In this document: positions 43,919 to 57,164 of the stretch, piece by piece
Layout of the letters: each line of letters starts with the position of its first letter
How positions within the stretch are numbered: the stretch's first letter is position 1
Assembly (NCBI GenBank): GCA_001871195.1
Contig: MNXA01000019.1
Span: 1 to 62,763 of the forward strand
DNA from: Zetaproteobacteria bacterium CG1_02_55_237
GTDB lineage: Bacteria; Pseudomonadota; Zetaproteobacteria; Mariprofundales; Mariprofundaceae
Reading direction: 5' to 3'
DNA: 62,763 nucleotides
Notes under the pieces: model-generated
Database searches by the model: none
Told to the model about the DNA's origin: nothing
What the model saw: only the letters and a program-made list of their open reading frames with translations
Position numbers and translations under genes: made by a program

Positions 43919-45588
43919 GCTTCGAGCACCACCGGCAATAACATCGGCCGTCGGCCATGGTTACGCTTGAACCAGCGGCGCAGGAACAGACGCACCTCCT
44001 CACCGGCAGCCTCCTCATCAGCCAACACCTCTCGACTGAGGGATTGCAAATGCTGTTCCATCTCGCGCGCCACGTTCTCCAGCACCTCTTCACCGACTTC
44101 CTGATGCAATACGCCGCGTGCCGCGATCTCCGGCGTGCGGGCCACCCTGCCCCGCGCCCGATCGATAAGCACAAAGGCTGTAACAATGCCGTCCTCGGCC
44201 AGAATGCGCCGGTCGCGCAGCACCATCCCGTCAATGGCATCGCGCTGTGTCCCGTCAACAAACACTGCTCCCGCAGCAAATGTGTCACCCAGACGCGCGC
44301 CTTTCTCGTCCACAATAAGGCTCTGCCCATTCTCGGCCATCAACACACGTTCGGCATCAATGCCGGTGGACACACCGAGAATCCCGTGCTCGACCAGATT
44401 GCGATATTCACCGTGTACCGGATAGAGATAGCGCGGCCGGGTTAGCTGAATCATGGTTTTGAGTTCATGCGCCTGAGCATGCCCGGAGACATGCAGGTTC
44501 GCCTGCCCGGAGTGCAATACGCGCGCACCGCGGCGATAGATATGGCTGAACAGGCCATGAATGACCCGCTCGTTACCGGGGATTTGCGAAGAAGAGAAAA
44601 TAACCAGATCACCCTTGCCCAGATTAATGCCGGGAAATTGCCCGAAGGCAATGCGCCCCAAAGCGGCGCGCGGTTCACCCTGCGAACCGGTAGCAATAAT
44701 AAGCAGATTGCGCTGCGGAATCTGACTCGACTGCTTGATGTCGATCAGTTGTCCGGATTCCACTTTCAGGCGATTCATGTCGCGGGCAATGCCCACATTG
44801 CGTTCCAGACTGCGTCCGGCCAGCGCCACACAGCGACCAGAAGCCACGGCGGCATCGATGATCTGCTGAATTCGGAACATATTCGATGAAAAAGTCGTGA
44901 CGACAACCAGTCCGTTGCAGCCGGCTACGGCCTGCCTGAGGCCCGGCCCGACACTGGCCTCTGTCGGCCCGCTACCGCCGCGTGTGGCATTGGTTGAATC
45001 CGAGGCCAGCACAATCACGCCTTTATCCCCCAAAGCCGCAAAGCGGTGCAGGGCCGAGTGACGCCCATCAATAGGGGCTGAATCAAATTTGAAATCACCG
45101 GTATGAACAATCGCACCCAGCGGCGTATGCAGCGCAATAGACACAGCATCCATGATGGAATGGGTCACTGGAATCGCCTCAACCGTAAACGGCCCGACCT
45201 GACATGTCTCCGTTTCCGACAAGGGACGGAGATCGGCCTTAAAACCCTTCACCTCGCTGAGCCTTCCGCCCAGCAAGCCAAGCGTCACCTCGGTGCCGTA
45301 TACCGGCACATTAAGCAGCGGCAGCAGATAGGGTAATCCACCGATATGATCCTCATGTCCATGGGTGAGTAATACCGCATGCACCTTGATACCCAAGGTG
45401 GAAAGAGCGGCGATATCTGGAATGACCACATCCACGCCGTATTGTCCCGGTTCCGGGAAACCCATACCGCAATCGACAATCACGCCCTCGTCACCCAGCG
45501 CGTAGAGCATCATGTTCTTACCGAATTCACCAACCCCGCCGAAGGGGAAGATTCGCAATGCGGTCTGGTTGGCTCCCGTATCCGTCAT
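43915..45588 (-). CDS. rnj: Ribonuclease J
   Basis: Metallo-beta-lactamase/beta-CASP RNase with endo- and 5'-exonuclease activity. The metal motif TLLTHGHEDHIGG-type (LLTHGHEDHIGGLPYL) is intact, with HTGDFKFD, the beta-CASP segment VVTTFSSNMFRIQQI, SSSQIPGNE, HVSGHAQAHELK and PVHGEYRNL. 557 residues. RNase J is found in alpha-, delta- and some other proteobacteria but not in E. coli. It overlaps pyrE and ftsK by 4 bp each. Confidence 0.93.
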   Translation of the reverse strand: MTDTGANQTALRIFPFGGVGEFGKNMMLYALGDEGVIVDCGMGFPEPGQYGVDVVIPDIAALSTLGIKVHAVLLTHGHEDHIGGLPYLLPLLNVPVYGTEVTLGLLGGRLSEVKGFKADLRPLSETETCQVGPFTVEAIPVTHSIMDAVSIALHTPLGAIVHTGDFKFDSAPIDGRHSALHRFAALGDKGVIVLASDSTNATRGGSGPTEASVGPGLRQAVAGCNGLVVVTTFSSNMFRIQQIIDAAVASGRCVALAGRSLERNVGIARDMNRLKVESGQLIDIKQSSQIPQRNLLIIATGSQGEPRAALGRIAFGQFPGINLGKGDLVIFSSSQIPGNERVIHGLFSHIYRRGARVLHSGQANLHVSGHAQAHELKTMIQLTRPRYLYPVHGEYRNLVEHGILGVSTGIDAERVLMAENGQSLIVDEKGARLGDTFAAGAVFVDGTQRDAIDGMVLRDRRILAEDGIVTAFVLIDRARGRVARTPEIAARGVLHQEVGEEVLENVAREMEQHLQSLSREVLADEEAAGEEVRLFLRRWFKRNHGRRPMLLPVVLEA

Positions 45589-46166
45589 GCGGGGTGTCTG
45601 CTTCCCGGCTTCACGGCAGGCAGGATACCTTCACGACACAGCGGACATTCATCTGCTGCAAAGGACGGCACATTCAACTGCAGCAGGGTGCGATGTGGCA
45701 CATCGAAACGACCGGTCATGTCCGGTGCACGATCCACCACGGCCAGTACCTGAAACGGTACACCGCCATGCTCACGCACCACTGCAATGCATTCACACAC
45801 CGAACCGCCCGTGGTAATCACATCCTCAACCACCAGCACGCGTGCGTCCTTCTCGAAAGAAAAACCACGCCTGAGGCTCATTTTGCCTTCCTTGCGCTCG
45901 GTAAACACGAGCGGCTTGTTCAGCGCACGTGCCACTTCATGGCCGATAATCAAACCGCCAAGCGCCGGAGCTACAACCACATCCACATCGTCGGCGGACA
46001 CAGAAGCTGCCAGCTCGCGACCCAATGCCTCGGCATGCGCCGGATGCATCAACACCAGCGCCGATTGCAGATAACGCGGCGAATGGCGACCACTGGACAA
46101 AATAAAATGGCCGGTAAGCAAGGCTCCGGCATCCTCATAAATGGCAAGCATTTGCTGTTCGTTCAT
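45585..46166 (-). CDS. pyrE: Orotate phosphoribosyltransferase
   Basis: Makes OMP from orotate and PRPP. It has GHFILSSGRHSPRYLQS, VVVAPALGGLIIGHEVAR, FTERKEGKMSLRRGF and the PRPP loop VLVVEDVITTGGSV. 193 residues. The start MNEQQMLAIYED is preceded by AGGGAAAG. A C-terminal CPLC pair resembles the long bacterial/archaeal form. It is the first gene of pyrE-rnj-ftsK-lolA-fadL-rarA-crcB and diverges from the HAD gene. Confidence 0.93.
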   Translation of the reverse strand: MNEQQMLAIYEDAGALLTGHFILSSGRHSPRYLQSALVLMHPAHAEALGRELAASVSADDVDVVVAPALGGLIIGHEVARALNKPLVFTERKEGKMSLRRGFSFEKDARVLVVEDVITTGGSVCECIAVVREHGGVPFQVLAVVDRAPDMTGRFDVPHRTLLQLNVPSFAADECPLCREGILPAVKPGSRHPA

Positions 46167-46318
46167 CTCTTTCCCTGTGGCAACCCCGCGGCAAAATAAA
46201 GCATGGGGGCGCTCAATAAATTTTGCCGGAGTGTAGCAGTATTCGCCAAGCCCACAAACCGAAGGAAACGGGGCACAAAACACCCCCACCTTGCTTTTTC
46301 TTCTGCTAGCCTTGGCGC

Positions 46319-47101
46319 ATGGACATGGAGAAAACACGCACACTGAAAGCCGTCCTGCTTGATCTCGACGGTGTACTCTATATCGGCGACAAGGCGCTGC
46401 CTGATGCGGCCTATGCCGTACAGAAACTGCGCGATGCAGGATACCGACTGGCAGGTGTCACCAACACGACCACCCAATCGCGGCGCAAGATTGCCGAAAA
46501 GCTTGCGTCCATGGGGTTTGCCTTGCAGCCACAGGATATCGATACGCCGGCAGCGCTGGCTGTGGCGCGCATCGGCAAACGCCGCGCTCGACTTTTCGTG
46601 CATGATGGCCTGCGTGAGGATTTTATCGGCATCCACGAGGATATAAAAAAGCCGGAAGTTGTCGTGATGGGTGATATCGGTGGAGAAGGATATCCACCCG
46701 ATGTGCTGCGTGAAATCTTCGAGCATGTGATGCAGGGCGCGCAACTTCTGGCCTTGCACAAGAACCGTTTCTGGCAAAAGCCAGATGGCCTGCACATCGA
46801 CCTCGGTGCATTCGTCACCGCCATCGAATACGCCACCGGACAACAGGCCGAAATCCTCGGTAAACCGTCGAAGGCTTTCTTTCACGGAATCTGCAAACGC
46901 CTTGGCATTGCAGCAGAGCAGGCACTGATGGTTGGCGACGATATCGAATTCGATATCGGCGGGGCCAGGGATGCCGGGCTTAAAACAGCGCTGGTAAAAA
47001 CGGGGAAATACCGGGCTGAATTCGTCCGCCAGAGTGGCATTAAGGCCAACCTTGTCCTTCCCTCGATCGCCGATCTACCTGATGCGATCAGACTGCTTTA
47101 A
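46319..47101 (+). CDS. HAD-IIA family phosphatase (LHPP/NagD-like)
   Basis: A 260-residue haloacid-dehalogenase hydrolase. It has the catalytic AVLLDLDGVLYIGDKALPDA (nucleophile and acid Asp), VTNTTTQSRRKIAEKL (motif II Thr), ILGKPSKAFFHGI (motif III Lys) and LMVGDDIEFDIGGARDAG (motif IV). The T-N-T-T-T and length point to the LHPP-like subfamily (phospholysine/phosphohistidine phosphatase); the substrate in bacteria is unknown. It is a single plus-strand gene, convergent with the hydrolase with a 6-bp gap. Confidence 0.85.
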   Translation: MDMEKTRTLKAVLLDLDGVLYIGDKALPDAAYAVQKLRDAGYRLAGVTNTTTQSRRKIAEKLASMGFALQPQDIDTPAALAVARIGKRRARLFVHDGLREDFIGIHEDIKKPEVVVMGDIGGEGYPPDVLREIFEHVMQGAQLLALHKNRFWQKPDGLHIDLGAFVTAIEYATGQQAEILGKPSKAFFHGICKRLGIAAEQALMVGDDIEFDIGGARDAGLKTALVKTGKYRAEFVRQSGIKANLVLPSIADLPDAIRLL

Positions 47102-47107
47102 TCCTCG

Positions 47108-47728
47108 TTAATAGGAAGGAACCACATCGGCCAACAGGGCTGTAGCCAATTCATGGCGATGTTCCGGAAAAAAATGTCCCGCACCATTGATCGTATGCAA
47201 TTGTGCGCCATGTTGTAAGCGCGTCGCAGCGGCAATGGCCGTATACGGCACGATCTTATCGCTGGTTCCCGCCACGACTGTCAGAGGTCGTGCATCGCCC
47301 TGCATGAACGAGAAATCCCACAGATTTACCGCCGGTGCAACTGCAAACAGCTGTTCAACGCGCTTATCGTGACGCGCCGCTTTTAGCCCTGCGTAACAAC
47401 CGAAAGAAAATCCAGCCAGCCACAGCGGCACATCCGGATTCTCCGCATGCAGCCAATTAAGTGCAGCCGCGGCATCCTCGGCCTCGCCAGCCCCCTCATC
47501 CCAGTGGCCTTCACTCTGCTCCACGCCGCGAAAATTGAAGCGCAGCACAGTGCAATCCAGCGACTCAAAGGCTCGCGCCATCCAGTACACCACCTTATTG
47601 TTCATCGTGCCGCCGAACTGCGGATGCGGATGGCAAACAACAACCGCTGCATGTGGCTTGGAAAAAGGCCGATACAGGCCCTGCAAACGACCGCACGGCC
47701 CCTGAAAGAAAATGCGCTTATGCTGCAT
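47108..47728 (-). CDS. Alpha/beta hydrolase
   Basis: A 206-residue serine hydrolase fold with HPHPQFGGTMNNKVV, RFNFRGVEQSEG, the nucleophile elbow LAGFSFGCYAGLKA, GTSDKIVPYTA and GAGHFFPEHRHE, giving a Ser-Asp-His triad. This small HPHPxxGG group is often annotated as a dienelactone-hydrolase-like or cytoplasmic esterase; the substrate is unknown. The start MQHKRIFFQGP was chosen because the reading frame upstream crosses extragenic repeats; no strong ribosome site is seen. Confidence 0.8.
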   Translation of the reverse strand: MQHKRIFFQGPCGRLQGLYRPFSKPHAAVVVCHPHPQFGGTMNNKVVYWMARAFESLDCTVLRFNFRGVEQSEGHWDEGAGEAEDAAAALNWLHAENPDVPLWLAGFSFGCYAGLKAARHDKRVEQLFAVAPAVNLWDFSFMQGDARPLTVVAGTSDKIVPYTAIAAATRLQHGAQLHTINGAGHFFPEHRHELATALLADVVPSY

Positions 47729-47856
47729 GCCGCGAAGAGAACACCCCGCAAGCGCAAAAGTCAAAACACATTCTTCACCACAAAGGCACGAAGGCACAAA
47801 GAAAGGCAAATATAAATAGTTTGGTTTTACTCTGGTTTTTACCCTGGGCCCCACTT

Positions 47857-47967
47857 GTAGCTGTGCCGGAACGGACGCTTGCTCATCGGAAGTTGCGCAA
47901 ACAAAGGGGGATTCATTCCCGGTTTGCGCCCGATGAGCGAGTGCCCGGCCCGGGAATTCACAGCTAC
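47857..47967. repeat. Long imperfect extragenic palindrome
   Basis: Nested inverted arms: GTAGCTGTG pairs with CACAGCTAC at the ends, CTTGCTCATCGG pairs with CCGATGAGCGAG, and GCGCAAAC pairs with GTTTGCGC around a 20-base centre. The 111-bp unit sits in a 354-bp gap without genes (47729-48082). I recognise this kind of sequence as a recurrent extragenic element in proteobacteria, though I cannot name the family. The rest of the gap holds the second palindrome, an ACAAAGGCACGAAGGCACAA direct repeat and the pepA terminator. Confidence 0.65.
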
Positions 47968-47987
47968 CCGTGGGCGGCCTTCTTTGC

Positions 47988-48013
47988 TTCTTTCTTGGCC
48001 GCGCAAGAAAGAA
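47988..48013. repeat. Second extragenic palindrome
   Basis: TTCTTTCTTG and CAAGAAAGAA form a perfect 10-bp inverted repeat around GCCGCG. It lies 20 bp after the long palindrome. Similar text is often mistranslated as short Phe/Ser-rich or Arg/Lys-rich hypothetical proteins in other genomes, from my recollection. It shows no ribosome site and lies between two minus-strand genes. Confidence 0.6.
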
Positions 48014-48035
48014 GAAACCCCTCTCCACGGATAAC

Positions 48036-48060
48036 AAAAAGGGGCGGCTTCCGCCGCCCC
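48036..48060 (-). terminator. Rho-independent terminator of pepA
   Basis: On the minus strand GGGGCGGC-GGAA-GCCGCCCC forms a perfect 8-bp stem with a GGAA loop, followed by TTTTT. It begins 22 bp after the pepA stop. Confidence 0.9.
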
Positions 48061-48082
48061 TGTTCGATTCTATCAGGGTAAA

Positions 48083-49579
<1,497 letters not shown>

Positions 49580-49693
49580 GAAAGTCCTCTCAGATGGTTG
49601 GTTTCAGAATTTTCTCGATATTCCCCGATTCCTCCGGGAAAGTCATCATTATGAACATTGCGTGTATTTTCACCACTCAATTTTTTTATGCGT

Positions 49694-52423
49694 TCAAGCC
49701 CCGCAAGAAAGAAGTTTGCAAAAAACCTGCCGGATCAACGTCATCTCACTGCGCAATGCCTGTGGCGTAGTAATATCGGCATGCCGGCGCATCGTCTCCC
49801 ATTCTGTAGCTGCGGCATCTGCCGGCAGCTTGCTGATGGATAACCACAGCTCGACGCGCAAAGCATTCTCCATCTGGCGGTATTTTTCATAGGTTAAAGC
49901 AAGCCGCTCGGCTGCTTCCTTCCAGTCTGCAGGGGCGGAAGCCGGCAACTGACGCAGGATTTCGGCAGTACTGAGACCCTCTCCGCGAAAAGCCAGACGC
50001 GCAAACTGGGCGAGAAACTCGATATCCACCAAGCCGCCGGCATCATGTTTCAAATTGATAATATCAGCTGATTTACTACCCAGATGTTCGAGCATCTTAT
50101 CGCGCATCTCCAGCACATCTGCAGCCAGTTTTTTCTTATCGCGGGGCATAGCGAGCATTTCGGCAATCACCGCCCCTACTGCCTGTTGAGCAGCTTCAGG
50201 ACCGGCCACACAGCGCGCCCGGCACAACACCTGATGTTCCCAGGTCTGGGCTTCGTTTAACTGATAATCGTGGAAGCCCTTCAGGCTGGTGACCAATACC
50301 CCGCTGTGCCCGGATGGTCGCAGGCGCGCATCGAATTCGAACCCGGCGCCGAAAGGCGATTTGCCGGTTAGAAACTGAATCATGCGCCGCCCCAAACGCT
50401 GCGCATGCTCCCACATAGTGCGTCGCCCGATCATGTCTTCAGGGCTTTCATGCGCCAGCACAAACACCATATCAAGATCGGAGGCCAGGCCCATTTCACG
50501 GCTGCCGTGTTTACCCATGGCCAGAGCCACAAAGGGAAAATCTTCCGGCAAATCCATATGATGCAGGCAAAGCCGCAATACGGCTTGCGTGGCGGCATCC
50601 GCCGTGTCCGCCATCCAGCCGCCGATGGTTGCCGGATCAGCCTGATACGCATCTACAGACAGGGCGCAAAACAAACGGGAGCGATCAACCAGCGAACCGA
50701 TGTCGGCCAGGAAATGTTCCTCATCATCCAGTGAAAGACGCCCCATGCGCCGCACAATGCTGCGGATATCGGTATCGCCACGTTCGTCTGCCAGCGGCCA
50801 TTCCAGCCATGACGGATCGCGAACAACATGTTCGCGCACATAGGCCGATGCCGAAAGCACACCAATCAGCCAATCCAGCGCACCGCTATGCGTGGCCAGC
50901 AAATCAATCCATGTCGCCCGTCCGGCAATATTGTTCAGCAGGTCGGCCAGAGCCTCCACAGCCGTAACGCCGTTGATATCATCAAGCCAGCATGGCATGG
51001 CCCGCGACAAGACAATCTCGATACGGCTCCTGCTGCGCTCAGGCAGCACACCGCGATCCAGATGCAAATCCATGCGCCTCAATGCCTGCACGATGCGCTG
51101 TTGTGAAATCTCGTCGAGATGCGCCAATTCACCGATATGCTCACCGTGCAACCAGCTTTTTGTCGCACCCTCGACTGTATCCAGCGGCAACACATGTTCC
51201 CTGAATGCGGACGACACCTTGCCAGACCAGTTTTGCATCACTGCGCCGATATCGTTTATCCCCATCGCCCGTTCAAGATAGGCCTCAAAACCCTCGGGAA
51301 GTTTCTGGGTCTGTTCGCCACTGCGTGCCTGCACGGCATGCTCCACCTGTCGCCAGAAACAATAGGCATCGTGCAGCATCTTCGCCTCATCCTCATCAAG
51401 CGTTCCGAACTGACACAGGGCCTGCAGCGCCGGCATGCTGCTGCTCAAGCGCAATTCCGGATTGACGCCGCCATGCAGCAATTGCATGGACTGGATGATG
51501 AATTCGATTTCGCGAATGCCGCCGCTGCCGCGCTTCACATCAAATCCGGCGGCTATCTGATGAGCACCAGCCTGTGCATCAATCCGTCGTTTCATATCAG
51601 CCAGTGCGGCCACCGTCGTATAATCGAGGTAGCGTCGATAAATGAACGGGGACATCTCGTCGATGAATTCCTCACCAAGACGAAGAACGCCGGCTACCGA
51701 ACGGGCCTTGATCAGCATGGCACGCTCCCATGTCTGGCCGTAGTTCTGATAATAATCGACCGCCGAATCCAGACTCAGGCAGATGGCAGATCCATCGCCC
51801 CCCGGCCTGAGGCGCATATCCATCGGCCAGACCATGCCATCGGAAGTCTGCTCCGCCATCAAGCGGATCAGCATGCGGGATAAAAGGCCGAAATACTCCT
51901 CCGCCGGCACCTGATTGCGCCCCCCCTGTGTCTCACCTTCCCCCTGCCAGATAAACAGGGGATCAACATCGGAGCCAAGGTTCAGCTCATGACCGCCCAG
52001 CTTACCCAGACCAAGCACACAGAAAGAGCCGTTCTCAAGCCTGCCGTAACGCGGCGCAATCATATTTTCGGCCATGTGCAGGGCCTCATCCAGCAGACCG
52101 GCAGCGAAATCGGCTATGGCCTGATACGAGGTCTGGATATCACCATGCACACCCATTTCCCACCAGATAATGTGTCGCATACCGCGCTGCTTGCACAGGC
52201 GCAGGTGCTGCATGCAATCACCTACATTATCGCTTTCGCAGCGGGGAACCCATGCCTTGCCAGCATCGGGCAATAAAGCCTCAGCCAGCGGCCTGAACAG
52301 ATTTTCACAGCTATCCGCATCTGCTGTGCGCATCAGTGAGGCGAACAAGGGGGAAATCGTCAACAGGCGTCGGGCATCGCCTTGCATGGCTTCGGGGATA
52401 TGTTCCAGACAGATGTGATCCAT
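49694..52423 (-). CDS. glnE: Bifunctional glutamine synthetase adenylyltransferase/adenylyl-removing enzyme
   Basis: Adenylylates and deadenylylates GlnA under control of PII. Two nucleotidyltransferase domains are visible: VLGLGKLGGHELNLGSDVDP with MRLRPGGDGSAI in the first half, and ALAMGKHGSREMGLASDLDM with FDARLRPSGHSG in the second. A PII-like regulatory middle connects them. About 909 residues from MDHICLEHIPE; a longer N-terminus has no ribosome site and crosses the glnA terminator. It lies just downstream of glnA, its target. Confidence 0.95.
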   Translation of the reverse strand: MDHICLEHIPEAMQGDARRLLTISPLFASLMRTADADSCENLFRPLAEALLPDAGKAWVPRCESDNVGDCMQHLRLCKQRGMRHIIWWEMGVHGDIQTSYQAIADFAAGLLDEALHMAENMIAPRYGRLENGSFCVLGLGKLGGHELNLGSDVDPLFIWQGEGETQGGRNQVPAEEYFGLLSRMLIRLMAEQTSDGMVWPMDMRLRPGGDGSAICLSLDSAVDYYQNYGQTWERAMLIKARSVAGVLRLGEEFIDEMSPFIYRRYLDYTTVAALADMKRRIDAQAGAHQIAAGFDVKRGSGGIREIEFIIQSMQLLHGGVNPELRLSSSMPALQALCQFGTLDEDEAKMLHDAYCFWRQVEHAVQARSGEQTQKLPEGFEAYLERAMGINDIGAVMQNWSGKVSSAFREHVLPLDTVEGATKSWLHGEHIGELAHLDEISQQRIVQALRRMDLHLDRGVLPERSRSRIEIVLSRAMPCWLDDINGVTAVEALADLLNNIAGRATWIDLLATHSGALDWLIGVLSASAYVREHVVRDPSWLEWPLADERGDTDIRSIVRRMGRLSLDDEEHFLADIGSLVDRSRLFCALSVDAYQADPATIGGWMADTADAATQAVLRLCLHHMDLPEDFPFVALAMGKHGSREMGLASDLDMVFVLAHESPEDMIGRRTMWEHAQRLGRRMIQFLTGKSPFGAGFEFDARLRPSGHSGVLVTSLKGFHDYQLNEAQTWEHQVLCRARCVAGPEAAQQAVGAVIAEMLAMPRDKKKLAADVLEMRDKMLEHLGSKSADIINLKHDAGGLVDIEFLAQFARLAFRGEGLSTAEILRQLPASAPADWKEAAERLALTYEKYRQMENALRVELWLSISKLPADAAATEWETMRRHADITTPQALRSEMTLIRQVFCKLLSCGA

Positions 52424-52453
52424 GGCTTCAATATAACCTGCGGACCCTGCAAG

Positions 52454-52478
52454 AAAAAGGCCGCCCTCGCGGGCGGCC
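52454..52478 (-). terminator. Rho-independent terminator of glnA
   Basis: On the minus strand GGCCGCCC-GCGA-GGGCGGCC makes a perfect 8-bp stem with a GCGA tetraloop, then TTTTT. It lies 25 bp after the glnA stop and before glnE. Confidence 0.9.
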
Positions 52479-52502
52479 CTGTTCATTCGCAATACTTCCC
52501 CT

Positions 52503-53918
52503 TTAGCAGGAGAAGTACATCTGCATTTCGTACGGATGCGGACGCATGTGCATCTGGTTCACGTCGTCCATCTTCAGATCGATGTAGGCATCAATCATGG
52601 CATCGTTCATCACGCCGCCGGCCTTGAGGAACTCACGGTCGGCATCAAGTGCTGCCAGGGCTTCATCCAGCGAACCACAAACCTGCGGAATGGCCTTGGC
52701 CTCTTCCGGAGGCAGGTCATACAGGTTCTTGTCGGCTGCCGCACCAGGATCGATCTTGTTCAGAATACCGTCCAGACCGGCCATCATCATGGCAGTGAAG
52801 GCCAAGTACGGATTCGCCGTAGGATCCGGGAAACGCACCTCAATGCGGCGACCCTTCGGATTCTTCACGACCGGAATGCGGATGGAAGCCGAACGGTTCC
52901 GATTGGAGTAGGCCAGCATGACCGGAGCCTCGAAGCCCGGCACCAGACGCTTGTAGGAGTTGGTGGACGGGTTGGTGAAGGCATTCAGCGCCTTGGCATG
53001 TTTGATGATGCCGCCGATGTAGTAAAGGGCTTCCTGCGACAGGCCTGCATACTTATCGCCCGAGAACAGGTTCTTGCCATCTTTCCACAGGGACTGATGT
53101 ACATGCATGCCTGTGCCGTTGTCGCCATAAATCGGCTTGGGCATGAAGGTTGCAGTCTTGCCGTGCGCATCAGCGACGTTGTGCACCACATACTTGTACC
53201 ACTGGGCACGGTCGGCAATATCAATCAGCTCGCCGAAACGCTGCGACAGTTCGCACTGACCTGCAGTCGCTACTTCATGATGATGCAGCTCCATCGGAAT
53301 ACCCAGATCGGTCATGACCAGCGACATGTCGTTGCGAATCTCATGCAGCGAATCAACCGGCGGAACCGGGAAATAACCGCCCTTCACGCCCGGACGATGG
53401 CCGGTGTTGCGGCCTTCGTAGTTCTTGTGCGAATTCCAGGCTGCTTCTTCGGATTCGATTTCATAACCGCAACCGCCCATGTCATTGTGGTAGCGGATAC
53501 CGTCGAAAATGAAGAACTCAAGCTCAGGACCGAAGTAAGCGGTATCGGCAATGCCGGCGCTCTTCAGGTATGCCAGGGCCTTGTGGGCGATCTGACGTGG
53601 GCAACGATCATAGGCCTGACCGGTAATCGGATCGATAACCTGTGCAACCAGAACCATGGTCGAAGCTTCAAAGAACGGATCGATACGGGCGCTCTCAGGA
53701 TCGGGAATCAGGGCCATATCGGAATTGTTGATTTCGCACCAACCGGCAATGGAGGAACCGTCAAAGGCAAAACCGTCCTCGAAAGAATCCTCGCTTACAG
53801 CGTGGGCCGGGAAGGTGACATGCTGCCACTTGCCCTTGGAATCGGTGAATCGGACATCAACGAATTCGCATTCGTTCTCCTTCATCATGTCCAATGCTTT
53901 TTTGATTGCGTCACTCAT
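52503..53918 (-). CDS. glnA: Glutamine synthetase type I
   Basis: Assimilates ammonium into glutamine. It has the N-terminal [62 protein letters not shown] and the adenylylation site [10 protein letters not shown] (Tyr400) typical of the GSI-beta group controlled by GlnE. 471 residues. CAGGAGA precedes the ATG. It follows glnB by 77 bp and precedes glnE. Confidence 0.97.
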   Translation of the reverse strand: MSDAIKKALDMMKENECEFVDVRFTDSKGKWQHVTFPAHAVSEDSFEDGFAFDGSSIAGWCEINNSDMALIPDPESARIDPFFEASTMVLVAQVIDPITGQAYDRCPRQIAHKALAYLKSAGIADTAYFGPELEFFIFDGIRYHNDMGGCGYEIESEEAAWNSHKNYEGRNTGHRPGVKGGYFPVPPVDSLHEIRNDMSLVMTDLGIPMELHHHEVATAGQCELSQRFGELIDIADRAQWYKYVVHNVADAHGKTATFMPKPIYGDNGTGMHVHQSLWKDGKNLFSGDKYAGLSQEALYYIGGIIKHAKALNAFTNPSTNSYKRLVPGFEAPVMLAYSNRNRSASIRIPVVKNPKGRRIEVRFPDPTANPYLAFTAMMMAGLDGILNKIDPGAAADKNLYDLPPEEAKAIPQVCGSLDEALAALDADREFLKAGGVMNDAMIDAYIDLKMDDVNQMHMRPHPYEMQMYFSC

Positions 53919-53995
53919 ATTACTCTTTCTCCTGTCGGTCTCTTCGACCTTTTTAGTAAACCACCCTCAAACTCTTTCTGCCTGCCAATAACAGG

Positions 53996-55962
<1,967 letters not shown>

Positions 55963-56026
55963 GCTCTACCAACCTCCCACGCTGTTTTCACACAGTGTGT
56001 ACACTGGCGACAGGCAGCAGCATACA

Positions 56027-57046
56027 TCATTCGCCACGCGCGACGAACATCGCATCACCGTAGGAATAGAAGCGATAGGCAGCCTCGATGGCATGCCGGT
56101 AGGCCTGCATCACCTTCTCCTGCCCGCCCAACGCACAGACCAGCATCAGCAGGGTGGAACGCGGCAGATGGAAATTGGTCAGCAGGGCATCGGTCACGCG
56201 AAAATCATAGCCCGGCGTGATAAACAGTCGCGTGCGCCCGCTGCCGGCACACAACACACCACTCTCCCCCGCCGCTTCCAGCGTACGCAGGCTGGTGGTA
56301 CCGACCGCCACGATGCGTCGCCCTTCAGCTCTAGCCGCATTGATCTGCTCCGCCGTTTCCTGCGACACGATGTAGGCCTCTTCGTGCATGGGGTGATCTT
56401 CCGTATGCTCCACCTGCACCGGCTGGAAGGTTCCTGGACCGACATGCAGCGTGACATGGGCAAACTCCGCCCCGGCTTCACGCATAGCAGCCATCAACTC
56501 AAGGCTCATATGCAGCCCTGCGGTGGGTGCGGCCACCGCACCCGCATGGCGGGCGAATACCGTCTGGTAACGTTGTTTGTCCGCCTCATTATCCGGCCTG
56601 TTGATATACGGAGGAAGCGGCATATGGCCGCAGGCTTCAATCGCAGCCGCCACATCCGGCGCCAATAGACGAACTTTGACCTCTTTGCCGTCGCGCCGCA
56701 GCACTTCGGCGCTGAAATCCGGACCAATATTGACGCGCGTGCCCGGCCTGAGCGGCTTGTTGGCTTTTCCCCAGGCCAGCCAGACATTGGCTTCCTGGCA
56801 AGGCTCAAGCAGCAGTATTTCCACCTGACCACCACTGTCCTTTTGTCCCAGCAGACGCGCCGGAATCACGCGCGTATCGTTGACCACCCAGACATCACCA
56901 GGCCGCACCAATTGCGGCAAATCGCGAATCATCCGATCCTCAATCGTCTCGCCAAGCACAAGCAGACGTGAGCCCTCGCGCTCGGCAAGGGGCTGTTTGG
57001 CAATCAACTCATCGGGAAGCCGGTAATCAAAGTCGCTGACACGCAT
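56027..57046 (-). CDS. queA: S-adenosylmethionine:tRNA ribosyltransferase-isomerase
   Basis: Makes epoxyqueuosine in tRNA. It has MRVSDFDYRLPDELIAKQPL, VNDTRVIPARLLG, APTAGLHMSLELM, HVTLHVGPGTFQPVQVE and NFHLPRSTLLMLVCALGG. 339 residues from the conserved MRVSDFDY start; the 13 residues before it lack a ribosome site. It is the first gene of queA-nadE-glnB-glnA and diverges from the P-type ATPase. tgt is not in the window. Confidence 0.95.
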   Translation of the reverse strand: MRVSDFDYRLPDELIAKQPLAEREGSRLLVLGETIEDRMIRDLPQLVRPGDVWVVNDTRVIPARLLGQKDSGGQVEILLLEPCQEANVWLAWGKANKPLRPGTRVNIGPDFSAEVLRRDGKEVKVRLLAPDVAAAIEACGHMPLPPYINRPDNEADKQRYQTVFARHAGAVAAPTAGLHMSLELMAAMREAGAEFAHVTLHVGPGTFQPVQVEHTEDHPMHEEAYIVSQETAEQINAARAEGRRIVAVGTTSLRTLEAAGESGVLCAGSGRTRLFITPGYDFRVTDALLTNFHLPRSTLLMLVCALGGQEKVMQAYRHAIEAAYRFYSYGDAMFVARGE

Positions 57047-57164
57047 GGCGCCGAAGCCTAGCAGTATCCATCCGTGCAGCCACATTCAGGAATGCAACAT
57101 CAGAAAGCCTCATGACTGCCTTGCAAGGGCTTTGCTCGCCGAAAGGTGTGCTATAACTTATAAC

